From a bacterium (GTDB lineage: Bacteria > B130-G9), in NCBI GenBank assembly GCA_021160245.1, contig JAGHCW010000034.1:1-42706 (forward strand): a stretch of 42,706 bases of DNA. The letters are read 5' to 3'. The translations under genes were made by a program, and so were the position numbers. Below, one piece after another: positions 17,610 to 26,952 of the stretch (position 1 is the first letter of the stretch; each line of letters starts with the position of its first letter). Below the pieces are notes generated by a model that had not been told where the DNA came from, ran no database searches, and saw only the letters and a program-made list of their open reading frames with translations.

Positions 17610-18818
17610 ATGCGAATAGCGTTCATAGTTCAGAGATACGGCCTTGATGTGAATGGAGGCGCTGAATTGCACTGCCGCTTAGTGGCCGAGCATCTGGCTT
17701 CTGACCACCAGGTGGAGGTTCTCTCGTCACGGGCGTTGGATTACATCTCATGGCGAGACCACTATCCCGCGGGGCAAGAGGAGATTGGCGGCGTTCTGGT
17801 GAGGCGCTTTGGGGTGAGGAGGCCTCGTGACGAGCGGCGGTTCGGGCTAATCTCGGAGGAGGTTTTTGCGGGTCCCACGCCAACTGAGAAGCAGCAAGTC
17901 TGGCTTAGGGAACAGGGGCCATACGTTCCCAGCATGATCGATTTCCTCAAGCACAACGCCGATAACTACGATTTGCTTATCCCATATAGCTTCCGCTACT
18001 ATCATTCATACGAAGCGGTGAGGCTGTTTCCCCACAAAACGATACTCGTGCCCACAGCAGAGCCGGACCCAGCTGTCGAGCTGAGTGTTTTTCATCAAAC
18101 GTTCAACAATTGCAGGGCTATACTCTATAACACCCCGGAGAGCATGGACCTCATCCAAAAAGCGCAACGGAACCAGAGCGTGCCCGGCCTGATTGTCGGC
18201 GTCGGCATAGAGGATAGAAGCCCCGGAGAACTCAAAGAGGTCCTTAAGCGCCATTCGCTGGAAGACAAGCCCTATATCATCTATGTGGGGCGAATCGACA
18301 AGAATAAGGGTTGCGACAGGATGTTCGACTACTTCACGAGCTTCATATCGCAAACGGACGGCCCCAAGCCCTATCTTATCCTTGTGGGCAACAGCATTAT
18401 TGACGTTCCCGACCATCCAATGATCAGACATCTCGGCTTCGTCTCCGCCGAGGATAAGTTGGCCCTAATTAAGGGCGCGCGTGTCCTCGTGATGCCCTCT
18501 CACCTCGAGAGTCTCTCAATTGTTTTGCTTGAGGCGTGGTCCTGCAGGACGGCGGTTCTTGCCAACGGCCTCTCTGACGTTCTGAGAGGTCAATGCTTGC
18601 GCAGCAATGGAGGGCTTTTCTATAGATCGGAGGGCGAGTTCATCGTGTGTTTGCAGGAGATACTCTCAAACGAGTTTCTGCGAAACCGCCTCGGCAGCCT
18701 CGGGAACAGATATTTCCGCATGAACTATAACTGGAAATTGATCCGGCAGAAATACGAGCGAGCATTTGAATTGGTCACCGGCCGGACTACTCAAGCAGGG
18801 ACGCCGATACCGGCATAA
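17610..18818 (+). CDS. GT4-type glycosyltransferase
   Basis: 402 aa with a GT-B fold. The N-terminus MRIAFIVQRYGLDVNGGAELHCR is the GT4 acceptor-side opening, with the glycine-rich NGGAE loop. The nucleotide-sugar half starts with YIIYVGRIDKNKGCDRM. The retaining-GT signature EX7E is at E300 and E308 (ESLSIVLLE). The stop codon is immediately followed by the ATG of the next gene. It probably adds a sugar to a surface polysaccharide or lipid precursor; donor and acceptor are unknown. Confidence 0.9.
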   Translation: MRIAFIVQRYGLDVNGGAELHCRLVAEHLASDHQVEVLSSRALDYISWRDHYPAGQEEIGGVLVRRFGVRRPRDERRFGLISEEVFAGPTPTEKQQVWLREQGPYVPSMIDFLKHNADNYDLLIPYSFRYYHSYEAVRLFPHKTILVPTAEPDPAVELSVFHQTFNNCRAILYNTPESMDLIQKAQRNQSVPGLIVGVGIEDRSPGELKEVLKRHSLEDKPYIIYVGRIDKNKGCDRMFDYFTSFISQTDGPKPYLILVGNSIIDVPDHPMIRHLGFVSAEDKLALIKGARVLVMPSHLESLSIVLLEAWSCRTAVLANGLSDVLRGQCLRSNGGLFYRSEGEFIVCLQEILSNEFLRNRLGSLGNRYFRMNYNWKLIRQKYERAFELVTGRTTQAGTPIPA

Positions 18819-20645
18819 ATGGCCATGAACAAGACCAAGGGCTTATGCGCGCATTCTACGAGCGACACCACTGACGTAGAGCTGTTCGCTGGCGACCGTT
18901 TGCTGAACGATCTCTTTGTCATTCTATCGACGGTCGATTCAGAGGGATTGCATGCTCTGAAGCGAGGCGGAATAGCGAAATCGGAGATTCGACGCATGTC
19001 AGCGTTGATGGCCGGCTCACCGTTTTTGGAATCGTCATTTCCGCCGCTCAAGAGGGACCGGATGATCCGGTTCATTCTCAACTTGGCCCTTCAGATGAAA
19101 CTGCTTGTTCTGGACCCACAAGAATCCGTCGCAAGCGTCTCTCCGACAGCGGAGAAATGGCTCTCCAATCCGTTGAGGACACAGCTTCTTGAGCTTGGCG
19201 CCGCGTGGTTCGCCTCGTCGTGGGATGAGCTTTACCAGATACCTAATCTGAGAATAGACGTGTCCGGCAGGCGCAACGCCCCGAAGGAGGCCCGGGCAAC
19301 GATAGTAAGTGAGATGGCGGCGCTTGCTGAAGAGACATGGTATTCTCTCGATTCGACCATCGACAGCATATACAAACGGCGCCCAAACTTCCTGCGACCG
19401 GCCTCAGACCCATATAACTTTAGCATAACCATCATCTCCCCTGGAGAGGGTCATCAGCTTCGCAGCGAGGAATCGGAGGAGAACTTCTGGCATAACCTCG
19501 AGGGCAGCTTGATAAGAAACTACATCTACGACCCTCTATATTGGCTTGGTCTCGTGAGGCTTGGCTTATCTGATCAGGGCCGACTGACGCATTTCTCGAT
19601 TGCCAAGGGCGGGATGAGCATCTTGATGCAGAAGGCCACTCGAAAGCCAAAGAGCCCAAAGAGGACATTCGTGCTCCAACCCGACTTTGAGATAACTGCT
19701 GACAAAGAGTTTGACCGAGGCGCGCTCTTTTTTCTGGCTAAGTTCTCAAAGCGTATCCAAACTGACGCCGTCCTCAAGTTTCATCTGACGAAACAATCGA
19801 TTGCACATGCCCTGCAGAGGGGCATCGACACGAATACAATTCTCTCATTTCTGAAACGCCACGCGATGGGGCGCGTTCCGCAGAATGTGGAGTTTTCGAT
19901 AAAGGAGTGGGCTGCTAAGTTTGGCAATATAAGGATTAGAGAGGCGGTCATACTTGAGACGGCGGACGAGTTTCTAATGAGCGAGCTCTTCGCCTCAAGA
20001 AAGGTCGCTCCTCAATTGCTGGAGAGAGTTGGGGATAGGACGGCGCTCATCGAGCCGGAGCAGATCAGCAGCTTGCAGTCAATTCTAAAAAAAGAGGGCT
20101 ATCTCCCCGAACTTCAGAATGCACTCGGGAAGAATGGTCCGGATGTTCAATCCTACTCATTGACGCAGCAACAGAGCCTAGCGCTCTTCGCCGGCGCCCT
20201 CGCGGCCTCAAAGATCCTGAGCTCTCTAGATGTGCAAGCTGCATCGCTCAAACGATTCCTGCTTGACGAGGAATTGCTGCTACAAAAGACCACATTCAAG
20301 CTCGCGCTCCGAGCTCTATTTTTGGCCGGCGAAATGCGCGATGTTGCTCTTGAGCCGGAGATGCTGGCGCGACGGTCGGCCTCGAAAAAGAAACCGGCGC
20401 AGCTCCTCATCAACAGGCCTCTAAAGGGCATCAAAGACAAGCTTGCGAGCGCACACGCCCTTAAATCGCCGGTGGTAATCGAATACCTTTCACCCATCAC
20501 AGAGACATTTCGCTTCTTGAAGATGACGGTATCGGAGATAATCAGGACGGCTAACGGTGGTTTCATACGAGGCAAAGACCACCATAGCGACGAGTCGAGG
20601 GTGATTCCAATCGCCGCGATCAAGAGCGTGTCGGCCCTGGACTAA
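18819..20645 (+). CDS. Helicase-associated (Helicase_C_3) domain protein with WYL-like C-terminus
   Basis: 608 aa. The central part (about residues 280-440) begins TFVLQPDFEITADKEFDRGAL. The QPDFEI strand followed by HLTKQSIAHALQRG and IREAVILETAD is the pattern of Helicase_C_3, a domain seen in XPB/Ssl2-like proteins, here without any ATPase motifs. The last 75 residues (KSPVVIEYLSPITETFRF, then RVIPIAAIKSVSALD) resemble a WYL module, a ligand-sensing domain in transcription and nucleic-acid-repair proteins. The N-terminal 280 residues look like stacked winged helices. Cytoplasmic. It sits without gaps between two glycosyltransferase genes, an unexpected context. Probably a DNA-binding regulatory protein; not a functional helicase. 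Confidence 0.75.
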   Translation: MAMNKTKGLCAHSTSDTTDVELFAGDRLLNDLFVILSTVDSEGLHALKRGGIAKSEIRRMSALMAGSPFLESSFPPLKRDRMIRFILNLALQMKLLVLDPQESVASVSPTAEKWLSNPLRTQLLELGAAWFASSWDELYQIPNLRIDVSGRRNAPKEARATIVSEMAALAEETWYSLDSTIDSIYKRRPNFLRPASDPYNFSITIISPGEGHQLRSEESEENFWHNLEGSLIRNYIYDPLYWLGLVRLGLSDQGRLTHFSIAKGGMSILMQKATRKPKSPKRTFVLQPDFEITADKEFDRGALFFLAKFSKRIQTDAVLKFHLTKQSIAHALQRGIDTNTILSFLKRHAMGRVPQNVEFSIKEWAAKFGNIRIREAVILETADEFLMSELFASRKVAPQLLERVGDRTALIEPEQISSLQSILKKEGYLPELQNALGKNGPDVQSYSLTQQQSLALFAGALAASKILSSLDVQAASLKRFLLDEELLLQKTTFKLALRALFLAGEMRDVALEPEMLARRSASKKKPAQLLINRPLKGIKDKLASAHALKSPVVIEYLSPITETFRFLKMTVSEIIRTANGGFIRGKDHHSDESRVIPIAAIKSVSALD

Positions 20646-21662
20646 GTGTCAAATAAGAAGGGGAACCACTTGTCCGAAGGCGCCATAGGCCCTGCCCTAC
20701 TCCGAATATCCATAATCATCCCGACATTTAATCGCCTCGACAAGCTCAAGTCCGTGATCGCCTCGTTGAGGCGCCAGAGCTATCCGGCAGACCGCTTCGA
20801 GATCATCGTTGTCGATGATGGCTCAACTGACGGAACAGCAGCCTGGCTGGCTGATGCGGCCGGAGGAGCTCCGAATCTTAGATTCGAGATCGCAGAACAT
20901 GCTGGGCCAGCAGTTGCCCGAAACGTCGGCGTCAAAATGGCGGAGGGCGAGATACTGCTGTTTCTGGGTGACGACACAATCGCATCAGAAGACCTCCTTT
21001 CAAAGCACGCTTGCGAACATGAGCGGCTGGGCTGCGACATCGCCATCCAGGGGGGCGTTCAGCCAGCAGAAAACGTCCGGCCAACCCGATTCGTGCGATA
21101 CTTAAATGAAAGAAGCCACGCGCAATTTCACCTCCGACCATGCCAGCCCGGCGATAGCTTGCCCTTCGATGTATTCTACACCTGCAACTGTTCCTTGCCC
21201 AAGAGGCTGCTTGATGAGTTGGGGGGATTTCCCGAGGATGTTGTCTATTATGACGACACATTCGTCGGCTACATGCTTTCGCGGCGAGGCGTGCCGATTA
21301 TCTACGAGCCGACTGCTCTTGTGCGTCACAACCACACCCAAGAGCTCAATGGCTTTTTGATAAGACAGGTTCAGGCCGGCGCGGATGCCGCAGTCCTCTC
21401 AAGGAGATGTCCCGCATTACGGCAGCTGCTGAGAGTTGATCAGGCGGTGGTTCTTGAGGGGTCATTTGTCGAGATGGCAAAAAAAGGCATCAAGAGGCTT
21501 CTTTTCAACCGTGCCACAGCGCCGCTTCTCAAAATGCTCGCAGCAAACAGCCTCGTGCCCTTTCCACTGGCCTGCTTCATATACTCCGGCCTAATCGGGT
21601 GGCAACACAGAGTTTCCGCGCAGGCGGCACTCAAAGGTGGCGCCAGAGTCGCGGGCAAGTGA
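20646..21662 (+). CDS. GT2-type glycosyltransferase
   Basis: 338 aa with a GT-A fold. RISIIIPTFNRLDKLKSVIASL is followed by IIVVDDGSTDGT for nucleotide binding, then AVARNVGVKMAEGEILLFLGDD, whose GDD replaces the usual DXD metal site. A later YYDDTFVGYMLSRRG corresponds to the acceptor/base region (ED-like). The GTG at 20646 abuts the previous stop. A TTG at 20670 has the better ribosome site (AAGGGG, seven bases) and would drop eight residues. The C-terminal 60 residues contain an amphipathic or membrane-attached stretch (LVPFPLACFIYSGLIGW). Inferred role: glycan assembly with the GT4 encoded two genes earlier. Confidence 0.9.
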   Translation: MSNKKGNHLSEGAIGPALLRISIIIPTFNRLDKLKSVIASLRRQSYPADRFEIIVVDDGSTDGTAAWLADAAGGAPNLRFEIAEHAGPAVARNVGVKMAEGEILLFLGDDTIASEDLLSKHACEHERLGCDIAIQGGVQPAENVRPTRFVRYLNERSHAQFHLRPCQPGDSLPFDVFYTCNCSLPKRLLDELGGFPEDVVYYDDTFVGYMLSRRGVPIIYEPTALVRHNHTQELNGFLIRQVQAGADAAVLSRRCPALRQLLRVDQAVVLEGSFVEMAKKGIKRLLFNRATAPLLKMLAANSLVPFPLACFIYSGLIGWQHRVSAQAALKGGARVAGK

Positions 21663-21873
21663 TACTCATTCTATGAATCATACCGGCGCTTGATTGGCCA
21701 TTTGACGCTGAAGCGGTCTGCATCGGAAATCGCAGCTCGCTCTGCGGAGATGGTGGCCTAAATTCCTCCTTATCCGGGACTATCTGTGACAGCAACAGCG
21801 TCAACAGGAATGATAGAATGAACATAATCGCGATAAGGATCATAACCGTGGTGGCTGCTCGAGATAACTTCAT
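21631..21873 (-). CDS. Possible small single-span membrane protein
   Basis: 80 aa. MKLSRAATTVMILIAIMFI followed by LSFLLTLLLSQIVPDKEE is a good single membrane anchor with a basic N-terminus and a polar, proline-rich tail. It is downstream of recA on the same strand. The only ribosome-like site (GAGGA) is about 12 bases from the ATG, and the 3' end overlaps the opposing GT2 gene by 32 bases. The rest of the 340-bp space between GT2 and recA (21874-22002) holds nothing I can identify. Not recognised as a family. Confidence 0.4.
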   Translation of the reverse strand: MKLSRAATTVMILIAIMFILSFLLTLLLSQIVPDKEEFRPPSPQSELRFPMQTASASNGQSSAGMIHRMSITCPRLWRHL

Positions 21874-22002
21874 GCTGCTACAAAATCCTCGTAATCAAAT
21901 GTTCGAGAGCGATTCAAGCCTGCTCAAAGAAAGGCCTATGATGGAATCTGCTCTGGCCGAATTAGGGCCTGATCAGCTTCAACTGGCCGCGAGACTATTC
22001 CG

Positions 22003-23052
22003 CTAATCCTCTTTAGCCACCTGCTTCTCTTGCTCGGGAGAGTAATTTATCGGCGGCAGTTCTAGCTGCTCCCGGAGCGTGTTCTCTATCTCTCTCGCAA
22101 TTTCTTCGTGCTCTCTTAAGAAGTTACGGGCATTCTCTCGGCCCTGCCCGATTCGTTGCTCGTTGTATGAGAACCATGTGCCGCTCTTCTGGATGAGACC
22201 GTTGTCGAGGCCCATATCGATCAGTGTGCCCTCGCGGGAGATTCCCTGACCGAAGATGATGTCAAATTCAACTTGCCTGAAAGGCGGCGCGAGTTTGTTT
22301 TTCACGATCTTGACGCGAGTTCTGTTGCCGACTATGTCACCTCCGGCCTTCAGAGCCGCGATGCGCCTTATATCGATGCGAATGGTCGAGTAAAACTTGA
22401 GTGCGTTGCCGCCGGAAGTAGTCTCTGGACTGCCGAACATGACGCCAATCTTGTGGCGAATTTGGTTGACGAAGAGGACACACGTTCTCGACTTGCTGAT
22501 AGCTCCCGTGAGCTTCCTCATCGCCTGAGACATCAACCTTGCCTGCAGGCCCATCTGCGCCTCGCCCATATCACCCTCTATCTCCGCCCTGGGCACAAGC
22601 GCAGCGACGGAGTCAACTACGATCAGATCGACCGCCGCAGAGCGCACCAGCTCGTCAACTATCTCAAGAGCCTGCTCGCCTGTGTCCGGCTGCGAGACGT
22701 AGAGCGAATCCATATCCACACCCAGTGCCGCCGCATAGATGGGATCGAGAGCGTGTTCGACATCAACGAACATCACTATCCCAGATTGCTTTTGTGCTTG
22801 TGCCGCAACTGAGAGCGCAAGAGTCGTCTTGCCAGAGGCCTCCGGACCATAGACCTCCACTATTCGCCCACGGGGCACACCGCCAATACCAAGAGCCACA
22901 TCCAGCGCCAAAGAACCGGTTGGAATCACATCCACTTGCTGCAACGCTCCCTTATCACCAAGCCTGATTATCGACCCCTTCCCATAAGAACGCTCTATCT
23001 GCGTAATCGCGGTCCGCAGCCTGTCTTCGCGGTCATCCTTCTTTACAGCCAT
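22003..23052 (-). CDS. recA: RecA recombinase
   Basis: 349 aa, the usual length. It promotes homologous strand exchange and LexA-type self-cleavage in the cytoplasm. Walker A is GPEASGKTT; the signature [14 protein letters not shown] (normally ALKFYASVRLDIRR) and loop 2 region [16 protein letters not shown] are present. [11 protein letters not shown] replaces the common FIDAEHALDP, a mild lineage-specific change. AAGGAGAGG lies seven bases before the ATG. The thymidylyltransferase gene ends 17 bases upstream, so recA is probably transcribed with it; no LexA-like box was seen in the short gap. Confidence 0.98.
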   Translation of the reverse strand: MAVKKDDREDRLRTAITQIERSYGKGSIIRLGDKGALQQVDVIPTGSLALDVALGIGGVPRGRIVEVYGPEASGKTTLALSVAAQAQKQSGIVMFVDVEHALDPIYAAALGVDMDSLYVSQPDTGEQALEIVDELVRSAAVDLIVVDSVAALVPRAEIEGDMGEAQMGLQARLMSQAMRKLTGAISKSRTCVLFVNQIRHKIGVMFGSPETTSGGNALKFYSTIRIDIRRIAALKAGGDIVGNRTRVKIVKNKLAPPFRQVEFDIIFGQGISREGTLIDMGLDNGLIQKSGTWFSYNEQRIGQGRENARNFLREHEEIAREIENTLREQLELPPINYSPEQEKQVAKED

Positions 23053-23069
23053 CCAGTCCTCTCCTTATT

Positions 23070-24134
23070 TCAGACTAGCCCAACTTCGGAATTGTCGCCC
23101 AGAACAAAACGCAGCGCTTTGGGCTTTCTGTCGCCTCTTTGGATATTCACGTTCTTGCCTATCAAGCTGTCCTCTATTCTAACTCCAATGTTCTCAATAA
23201 GGCAGCTCTCGAGAACCACGCTGTGCTCTATCTCGCTGCCGATAATCGTCGTGTCGTTATAGATCGAGCTGAAAGAGCCAACATACGAATCGATTATCTT
23301 CGTGTTCCGGCCGATGATCGATGGCCCTCGAACGACACTATTCCTTATCTCGCTCCCCTTATCTAGGACCACATTACCGACGATCTCGGACGAGGCGTCA
23401 ACCTTCCCCTGGGACTCAGGCTCCAGCCTCTCAAGGACAAGCCTATTCGCCTCAAGCAAATCCTCTACGCTGCCGGTGTCCTTCCACCAACCCCGAATCG
23501 TATGAGGCACGACCTCCAAGCCCTGATCAATCAGATACTGAATCGCGTCGGTTATCTCAAGCTCGTTGCGAAACGACGGCTTTATCGCTCGTGCCGCATC
23601 GAAGATATTTTGATCAAACAGATAGACACCGACTAGTGCCAGGTCGCTCTTCGGCTCCTTCGGTTTCTCGACCAGTTTCATGACCCTATCGCCATCCAAC
23701 TCCGCAACCCCATAGTCCGATGGATTCCTGACATGCTCTAGCAGTATCTGCGCGTTCGGAGCGTTTTTTTCAAACTGCTTCACGAATCTGGTTACGCCCT
23801 CAACGACGAGATTGTCCCCGAGATACATAATGAACCTGTCGCCGTTAATATACTCCTCGGCAGTCAGCACCGCATGGGCGAGCCCGAGTGGATTCGGCTG
23901 ATCAATATACGTGAATTTGCACCCGAACTGTGAGCCATCGCCGCAGGCTGCCACTATCTCACGCTTCGTCTCGCCGACGATTATTCCAATGTCGTCTATC
24001 CCGGCCTGCACAAGCGCCTCGATGCCGTAAAAGAGTATCGGCTTGTTCGCGACCGGGACCAATTGCTTGGCCTGTGTGTGAGTTATAGGCCGAAGCCGCG
24101 TCCCTTTACCTCCACTTAATATCAGACCTTTCAT
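23070..24134 (-). CDS. rfbA: Glucose-1-phosphate thymidylyltransferase, long form
   Basis: 354 aa. GGKGTRLRPITHTQAKQLVPV is the nucleotidyltransferase signature. LGLAHAVLTAEEYINGD and MYLGDNLV contact the sugar phosphate. VEKPKEPKSDLALVGVYLF is the usual second signature. From about residue 250 a hexapeptide left-handed beta-helix follows (VGNVVLDKGSEIRNSVVRG and onward), which defines the long RmlA/StrD-type subgroup. It makes dTDP-glucose, the precursor of dTDP-rhamnose and other deoxysugars. GAAGAGGG is nine bases before the ATG. Being next to recA is unusual and suggests co-transcription. Symbol is by family; the natural product was not established. Confidence 0.92.
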   Translation of the reverse strand: MKGLILSGGKGTRLRPITHTQAKQLVPVANKPILFYGIEALVQAGIDDIGIIVGETKREIVAACGDGSQFGCKFTYIDQPNPLGLAHAVLTAEEYINGDRFIMYLGDNLVVEGVTRFVKQFEKNAPNAQILLEHVRNPSDYGVAELDGDRVMKLVEKPKEPKSDLALVGVYLFDQNIFDAARAIKPSFRNELEITDAIQYLIDQGLEVVPHTIRGWWKDTGSVEDLLEANRLVLERLEPESQGKVDASSEIVGNVVLDKGSEIRNSVVRGPSIIGRNTKIIDSYVGSFSSIYNDTTIIGSEIEHSVVLESCLIENIGVRIEDSLIGKNVNIQRGDRKPKALRFVLGDNSEVGLV

Positions 24135-24309
24135 GCACAGACCCTCTTCTCATCTATCTATTATCAAAAACGCCCCCATAATCCAGCTAAGGTGAGAACG
24201 CCTTTACGTTTCCAGATTCTAGCCAGTTTTACAAAGGAGGACGATAACAGAGGAGACAATGGACGGCAAGCCCGCATTGGCTTCCCGCAGATTCAGGTGA
24301 TTGTGAAGA

Positions 24310-24457
24310 GCAAGCCTTTTGTCTGCCCGAATAGTGAGTGGGCGGAATGTAGGGGCAGGCCTTGCGTCTGCCCAAATATATAGGTGGGCGGAGACAAGCT
24401 CCGCCCCTACAAAACAGTAAATGCAACCTATAGGGGCCGGCTGAAAGCCCGCCCTAC
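24310..24457. repeat. Cluster of short GGGGC/GCCCC palindromic repeats
   Basis: At least three related hairpin units lie in the 332-bp gap between the thymidylyltransferase and the oxidoreductase operon. GGGCGGAG-ACAAG-CTCCGCCC is at 24386-24406, GGGCAG-N9-CTGCCC at 24353-24373 and GGGCCGGCT-GAA-AGCCCGCCC (one mismatch) at 24434-24454. A partial unit, CAAGCC....GTCTGCCC, is at 24311-24328. Units are bordered by GTAGGGGC or CCCCTAC. This resembles dispersed REP-like elements in other genomes. The rest of the gap holds nothing recognisable. Confidence 0.75.
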
Positions 24458-24466
24458 ACGGCAGAA

Positions 24467-25000
24467 CTAGCTAGCAAGCTCGTAACCTCTCTTGGCGGCG
24501 GCGAGGTTCAGGTCGATGAACTCTTTTTTCTTGGCAAAGCTCTCCCGAATTACGTCCAGAACTGTGTCGAACTTGACGGCCTTTGTCAGGGCAATATAGG
24601 CGCCAAGCGCGACCATGTTTGCGGCCCTACCATTCCCAAGCTCGAGCGCGATCTCGTTCGCTGGGACGGTTTCAATCTTGATGTCAGTTCTGTCCGAAGT
24701 CGTATCGATCAACGAGCTGTTGATAAGCAATAGGCCGTCACTACTGACCCTCGGCCCGAACTTGGTCAACGAAGGCTTATTCATCACAACGACCGTGTTG
24801 GGCGCATCGATGATCGGGGAACCGATAGGGTCATCAGATACCACGACTGTGCAGTTGCATGTGCCGCCTCGCATCTCAGGCCCATAAGACGGAATCCAGA
24901 CGACTTCTTTTTCCTCTTTCAGTCCTGAAAGCGCCAGAAATTTACCGAATAGGAGGACGCCCTGCCCTCCAAAACCTGCTACAATTAATTCCGTAGTCAA
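24467..25000 (-). CDS. 2-oxoacid:ferredoxin oxidoreductase, gamma subunit
   Basis: 177 aa. The N-terminal AGFGGQGVLLFGKFLA is the diagnostic glycine motif of the POR gamma family; SYGPEMRGGTCNCTVVVSD follows. It completes a delta-alpha-beta-gamma set encoded in order 26953-27174, 25809-26888, 25054-25812 and here. The complex oxidatively decarboxylates a 2-oxoacid to acyl-CoA and CO2 with ferredoxin, or runs in reverse. Subunit layout fits the KOR/VOR branch (2-oxoglutarate or branched-chain 2-oxoacids). The gap to the beta gene is 53 bases. Confidence 0.93.
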   Translation of the reverse strand: MTTELIVAGFGGQGVLLFGKFLALSGLKEEKEVVWIPSYGPEMRGGTCNCTVVVSDDPIGSPIIDAPNTVVVMNKPSLTKFGPRVSSDGLLLINSSLIDTTSDRTDIKIETVPANEIALELGNGRAANMVALGAYIALTKAVKFDTVLDVIRESFAKKKEFIDLNLAAAKRGYELAS

Positions 25001-25053
25001 TTTATCTCACCAGACTTTCTCAAAATGAGGTTCGATTATCTCTGTAAGGGACA

Positions 25054-25812
25054 TTAGCTCTTCGATGCGTCACCGTTTGGGCTCTTGAAGACGCCCAGCG
25101 GATAATAGGGGAGCAATTCCTCTTCTATCCTTTTTTGTGCCTGAATGGGCATCATGCCCCAGTTTGTTGGACACGTTGAGAGAACCTCAACAAACGTGAA
25201 GCACCTGTTGGCCACCTGAAGCTCAAAGGCCTTCTTGATTGCCTTCTTCGTCTTGATGATCTCGGCGGGTGAATGTGCGGAGGTTCTGGCGATGAAGCCA
25301 TCGGTCTTGAGGCTCGAAAGGAGCTCGCACATCCTAATCGGCCAGCCAATCTGGTTCACATCCCTGCCATAGGGCGAAGTCGTCGTGACCTGACCTGGCA
25401 TCGTTGTCGGCGCCATCTGGCCGCCCGTCATCCCATAGACTGTGTTATTGATGAAGATGACCGTGAACTTCTCGCCGCGATTGCAGGCGTGGACTATCTC
25501 GGCCATCCCGATCGAGGCGAGGTCGCCGTCGCCCTGATAGGCAAAGACGATAAGGTCGGGCCTCGCTCGCTTTGCGCCAGTTGCGACCGCTGGCGCACGG
25601 CCGTGGGACGCTTCAAAGAAATCGACATTGAAGTAGTTGTAGGCGAGCACAGAGCAACCGACAGGAGCAACACCAACGGTCCGCTCCTGAATCCCCAGCT
25701 CGTCGATGCACTCAGCAACGATCCTGTGGACGATGCCGTGAGAACAGCCGGGACAATAATGCGTAACAACATCCGCCAATGCTTTGGGTCTCTTAAAAAC
25801 CACCTTACTCAT
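25054..25812 (-). CDS. 2-oxoacid:ferredoxin oxidoreductase, beta (TPP) subunit
   Basis: 252 aa. HYCPGCSHGIVHR opens the TPP-binding half. The TPP diphosphate/metal signature is YQGDGDLASIGMAEIVHACNRG with INNTVYGMTGGQMAPTT downstream, both intact. There is one CPGC pair but no full ferredoxin-type cluster motif, as usual when the cluster sits in a separate small subunit. The ATG overlaps the alpha stop by four bases (ATGA), giving equimolar coupling. GQMAPTTMPGQVTTTSPYGRD is typical of KorB/VorA-type rather than pyruvate-specific fused enzymes. Confidence 0.94.
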   Translation of the reverse strand: MSKVVFKRPKALADVVTHYCPGCSHGIVHRIVAECIDELGIQERTVGVAPVGCSVLAYNYFNVDFFEASHGRAPAVATGAKRARPDLIVFAYQGDGDLASIGMAEIVHACNRGEKFTVIFINNTVYGMTGGQMAPTTMPGQVTTTSPYGRDVNQIGWPIRMCELLSSLKTDGFIARTSAHSPAEIIKTKKAIKKAFELQVANRCFTFVEVLSTCPTNWGMMPIQAQKRIEEELLPYYPLGVFKSPNGDASKS

Positions 25813-26888
25813 CTCTTGTCCACCTCCTCGCCCTTCAGAATCTTCTCAATCTGTCCGATGATCTCGTCAGGCGTTGGAATTATCCCACCGGTCCGGCCAT
25901 AGAATTGGGTCGGCCTCGACCCTTCGAGTGCTAGTTTAACATCGTCAAGCATCTGTCCCGTTGACATCTCCACACAGAAGACTGTCTTGGCCTTCTGAGC
26001 AGCGTCGCGCAGCTGTTTGTAGGGATACGGGAAGAGAGTTATGGGCCTGAACAGGCCGACCGAAATCCCCTGCTTCTTCAGCGTCTCAATCACCGTCTTG
26101 CATATTCTGGCCGTTGACCCGTATGCGGTTATCAGAACGTCGTAGTCCCCTTCGCAGTTGGTCAGCTCCCATCTGAGCTCATCCCGGCCCATCGCATCAT
26201 ACCTCGCCTTGAGGCGCCAGCTGTTCTCCTCTAGCTCCAGGGGATCAAGATAGAGTGAGTTGATGATGCTTCGCTCTCTGTCGCCCTTGTAGCCCGTGGC
26301 TGCCCAAGTCTTTGGCGGCAGTTCAACCTTCTCTTTCTTCTTGAACTCAACAGGCTCCATCATCTGACCTATTAATCCGTCGCCCAGAACCATGACCGGA
26401 CTCCGATACTTGTCCGCGAGGTCGAAGGCATCCATGACAAGGTCTGCCGCCTCCTGAACCGTCGAGGGCGCAAGGACCAGCACTCTGAAATCGCCGTGGC
26501 CCAAACCCCTAGTCGCCTGATAATAGTCCGACTGTGCAGGTAGTATGCCGCCAAGCCCAGGCCCACCTCGCACCATGTTCACAACCACAACCGGAAGCTG
26601 GGCTCCAGCTATGTAGGACAAGCCCTCGGACATCAGGCTGATACCAGGCCCGGACGAGGAGGTCAAGACCCTCTCGCCAACGCCAGCCGCGCCGTAAAGC
26701 ATGTTGGCCGCCGCGACCTCGCTCTCGGCCTGAAGGTAGCAACCTCCATCCACCTGAGGAAGACGCCGCGATAGATACTCGGGTATCTCGTTCTGCGGTG
26801 TGATCGGATACCCAAAGAAGAGCTTGCAGCCGGCCATTATTGCCGCCTCCGCAAGCGCCTCATTGCCTTTCATCAGTACTTTAGCCAT
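25809..26888 (-). CDS. 2-oxoacid:ferredoxin oxidoreductase, alpha subunit
   Basis: 359 aa. KVLMKGNEALAEAAIMAGC and FFGYPITPQNEIPEYLS are the POR_N pyrimidine-domain signature. SSSGPGISLMSEGLSYIAG and VRGGPGLGGILPAQSDY are the conserved core. A C-terminal transketolase-like domain follows (YDVLITAYGSTARICK, then FCVEMSTGQM). AGAAGGG is nine bases before the ATG. This form is often annotated VorB (3-methyl-2-oxobutanoate) or KorA (2-oxoglutarate); substrate cannot be fixed from sequence. Confidence 0.95.
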   Translation of the reverse strand: MAKVLMKGNEALAEAAIMAGCKLFFGYPITPQNEIPEYLSRRLPQVDGGCYLQAESEVAAANMLYGAAGVGERVLTSSSGPGISLMSEGLSYIAGAQLPVVVVNMVRGGPGLGGILPAQSDYYQATRGLGHGDFRVLVLAPSTVQEAADLVMDAFDLADKYRSPVMVLGDGLIGQMMEPVEFKKKEKVELPPKTWAATGYKGDRERSIINSLYLDPLELEENSWRLKARYDAMGRDELRWELTNCEGDYDVLITAYGSTARICKTVIETLKKQGISVGLFRPITLFPYPYKQLRDAAQKAKTVFCVEMSTGQMLDDVKLALEGSRPTQFYGRTGGIIPTPDEIIGQIEKILKGEEVDKR

Positions 26889-26952
26889 ATAGCCAATCCC
26901 TTCTACATTTAGTAGGGTTTATTATGAAACAAAGAAACATCAACTACCGAGG

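Noticed and set aside
22273-22812. 179-codon open frame on the plus strand
   Set aside because: Antisense to recA, which is certain.
24310-24457. CRISPR array
   Set aside because: The units differ in stem sequence and spacing, there are no regular spacers, and no cas genes are present.
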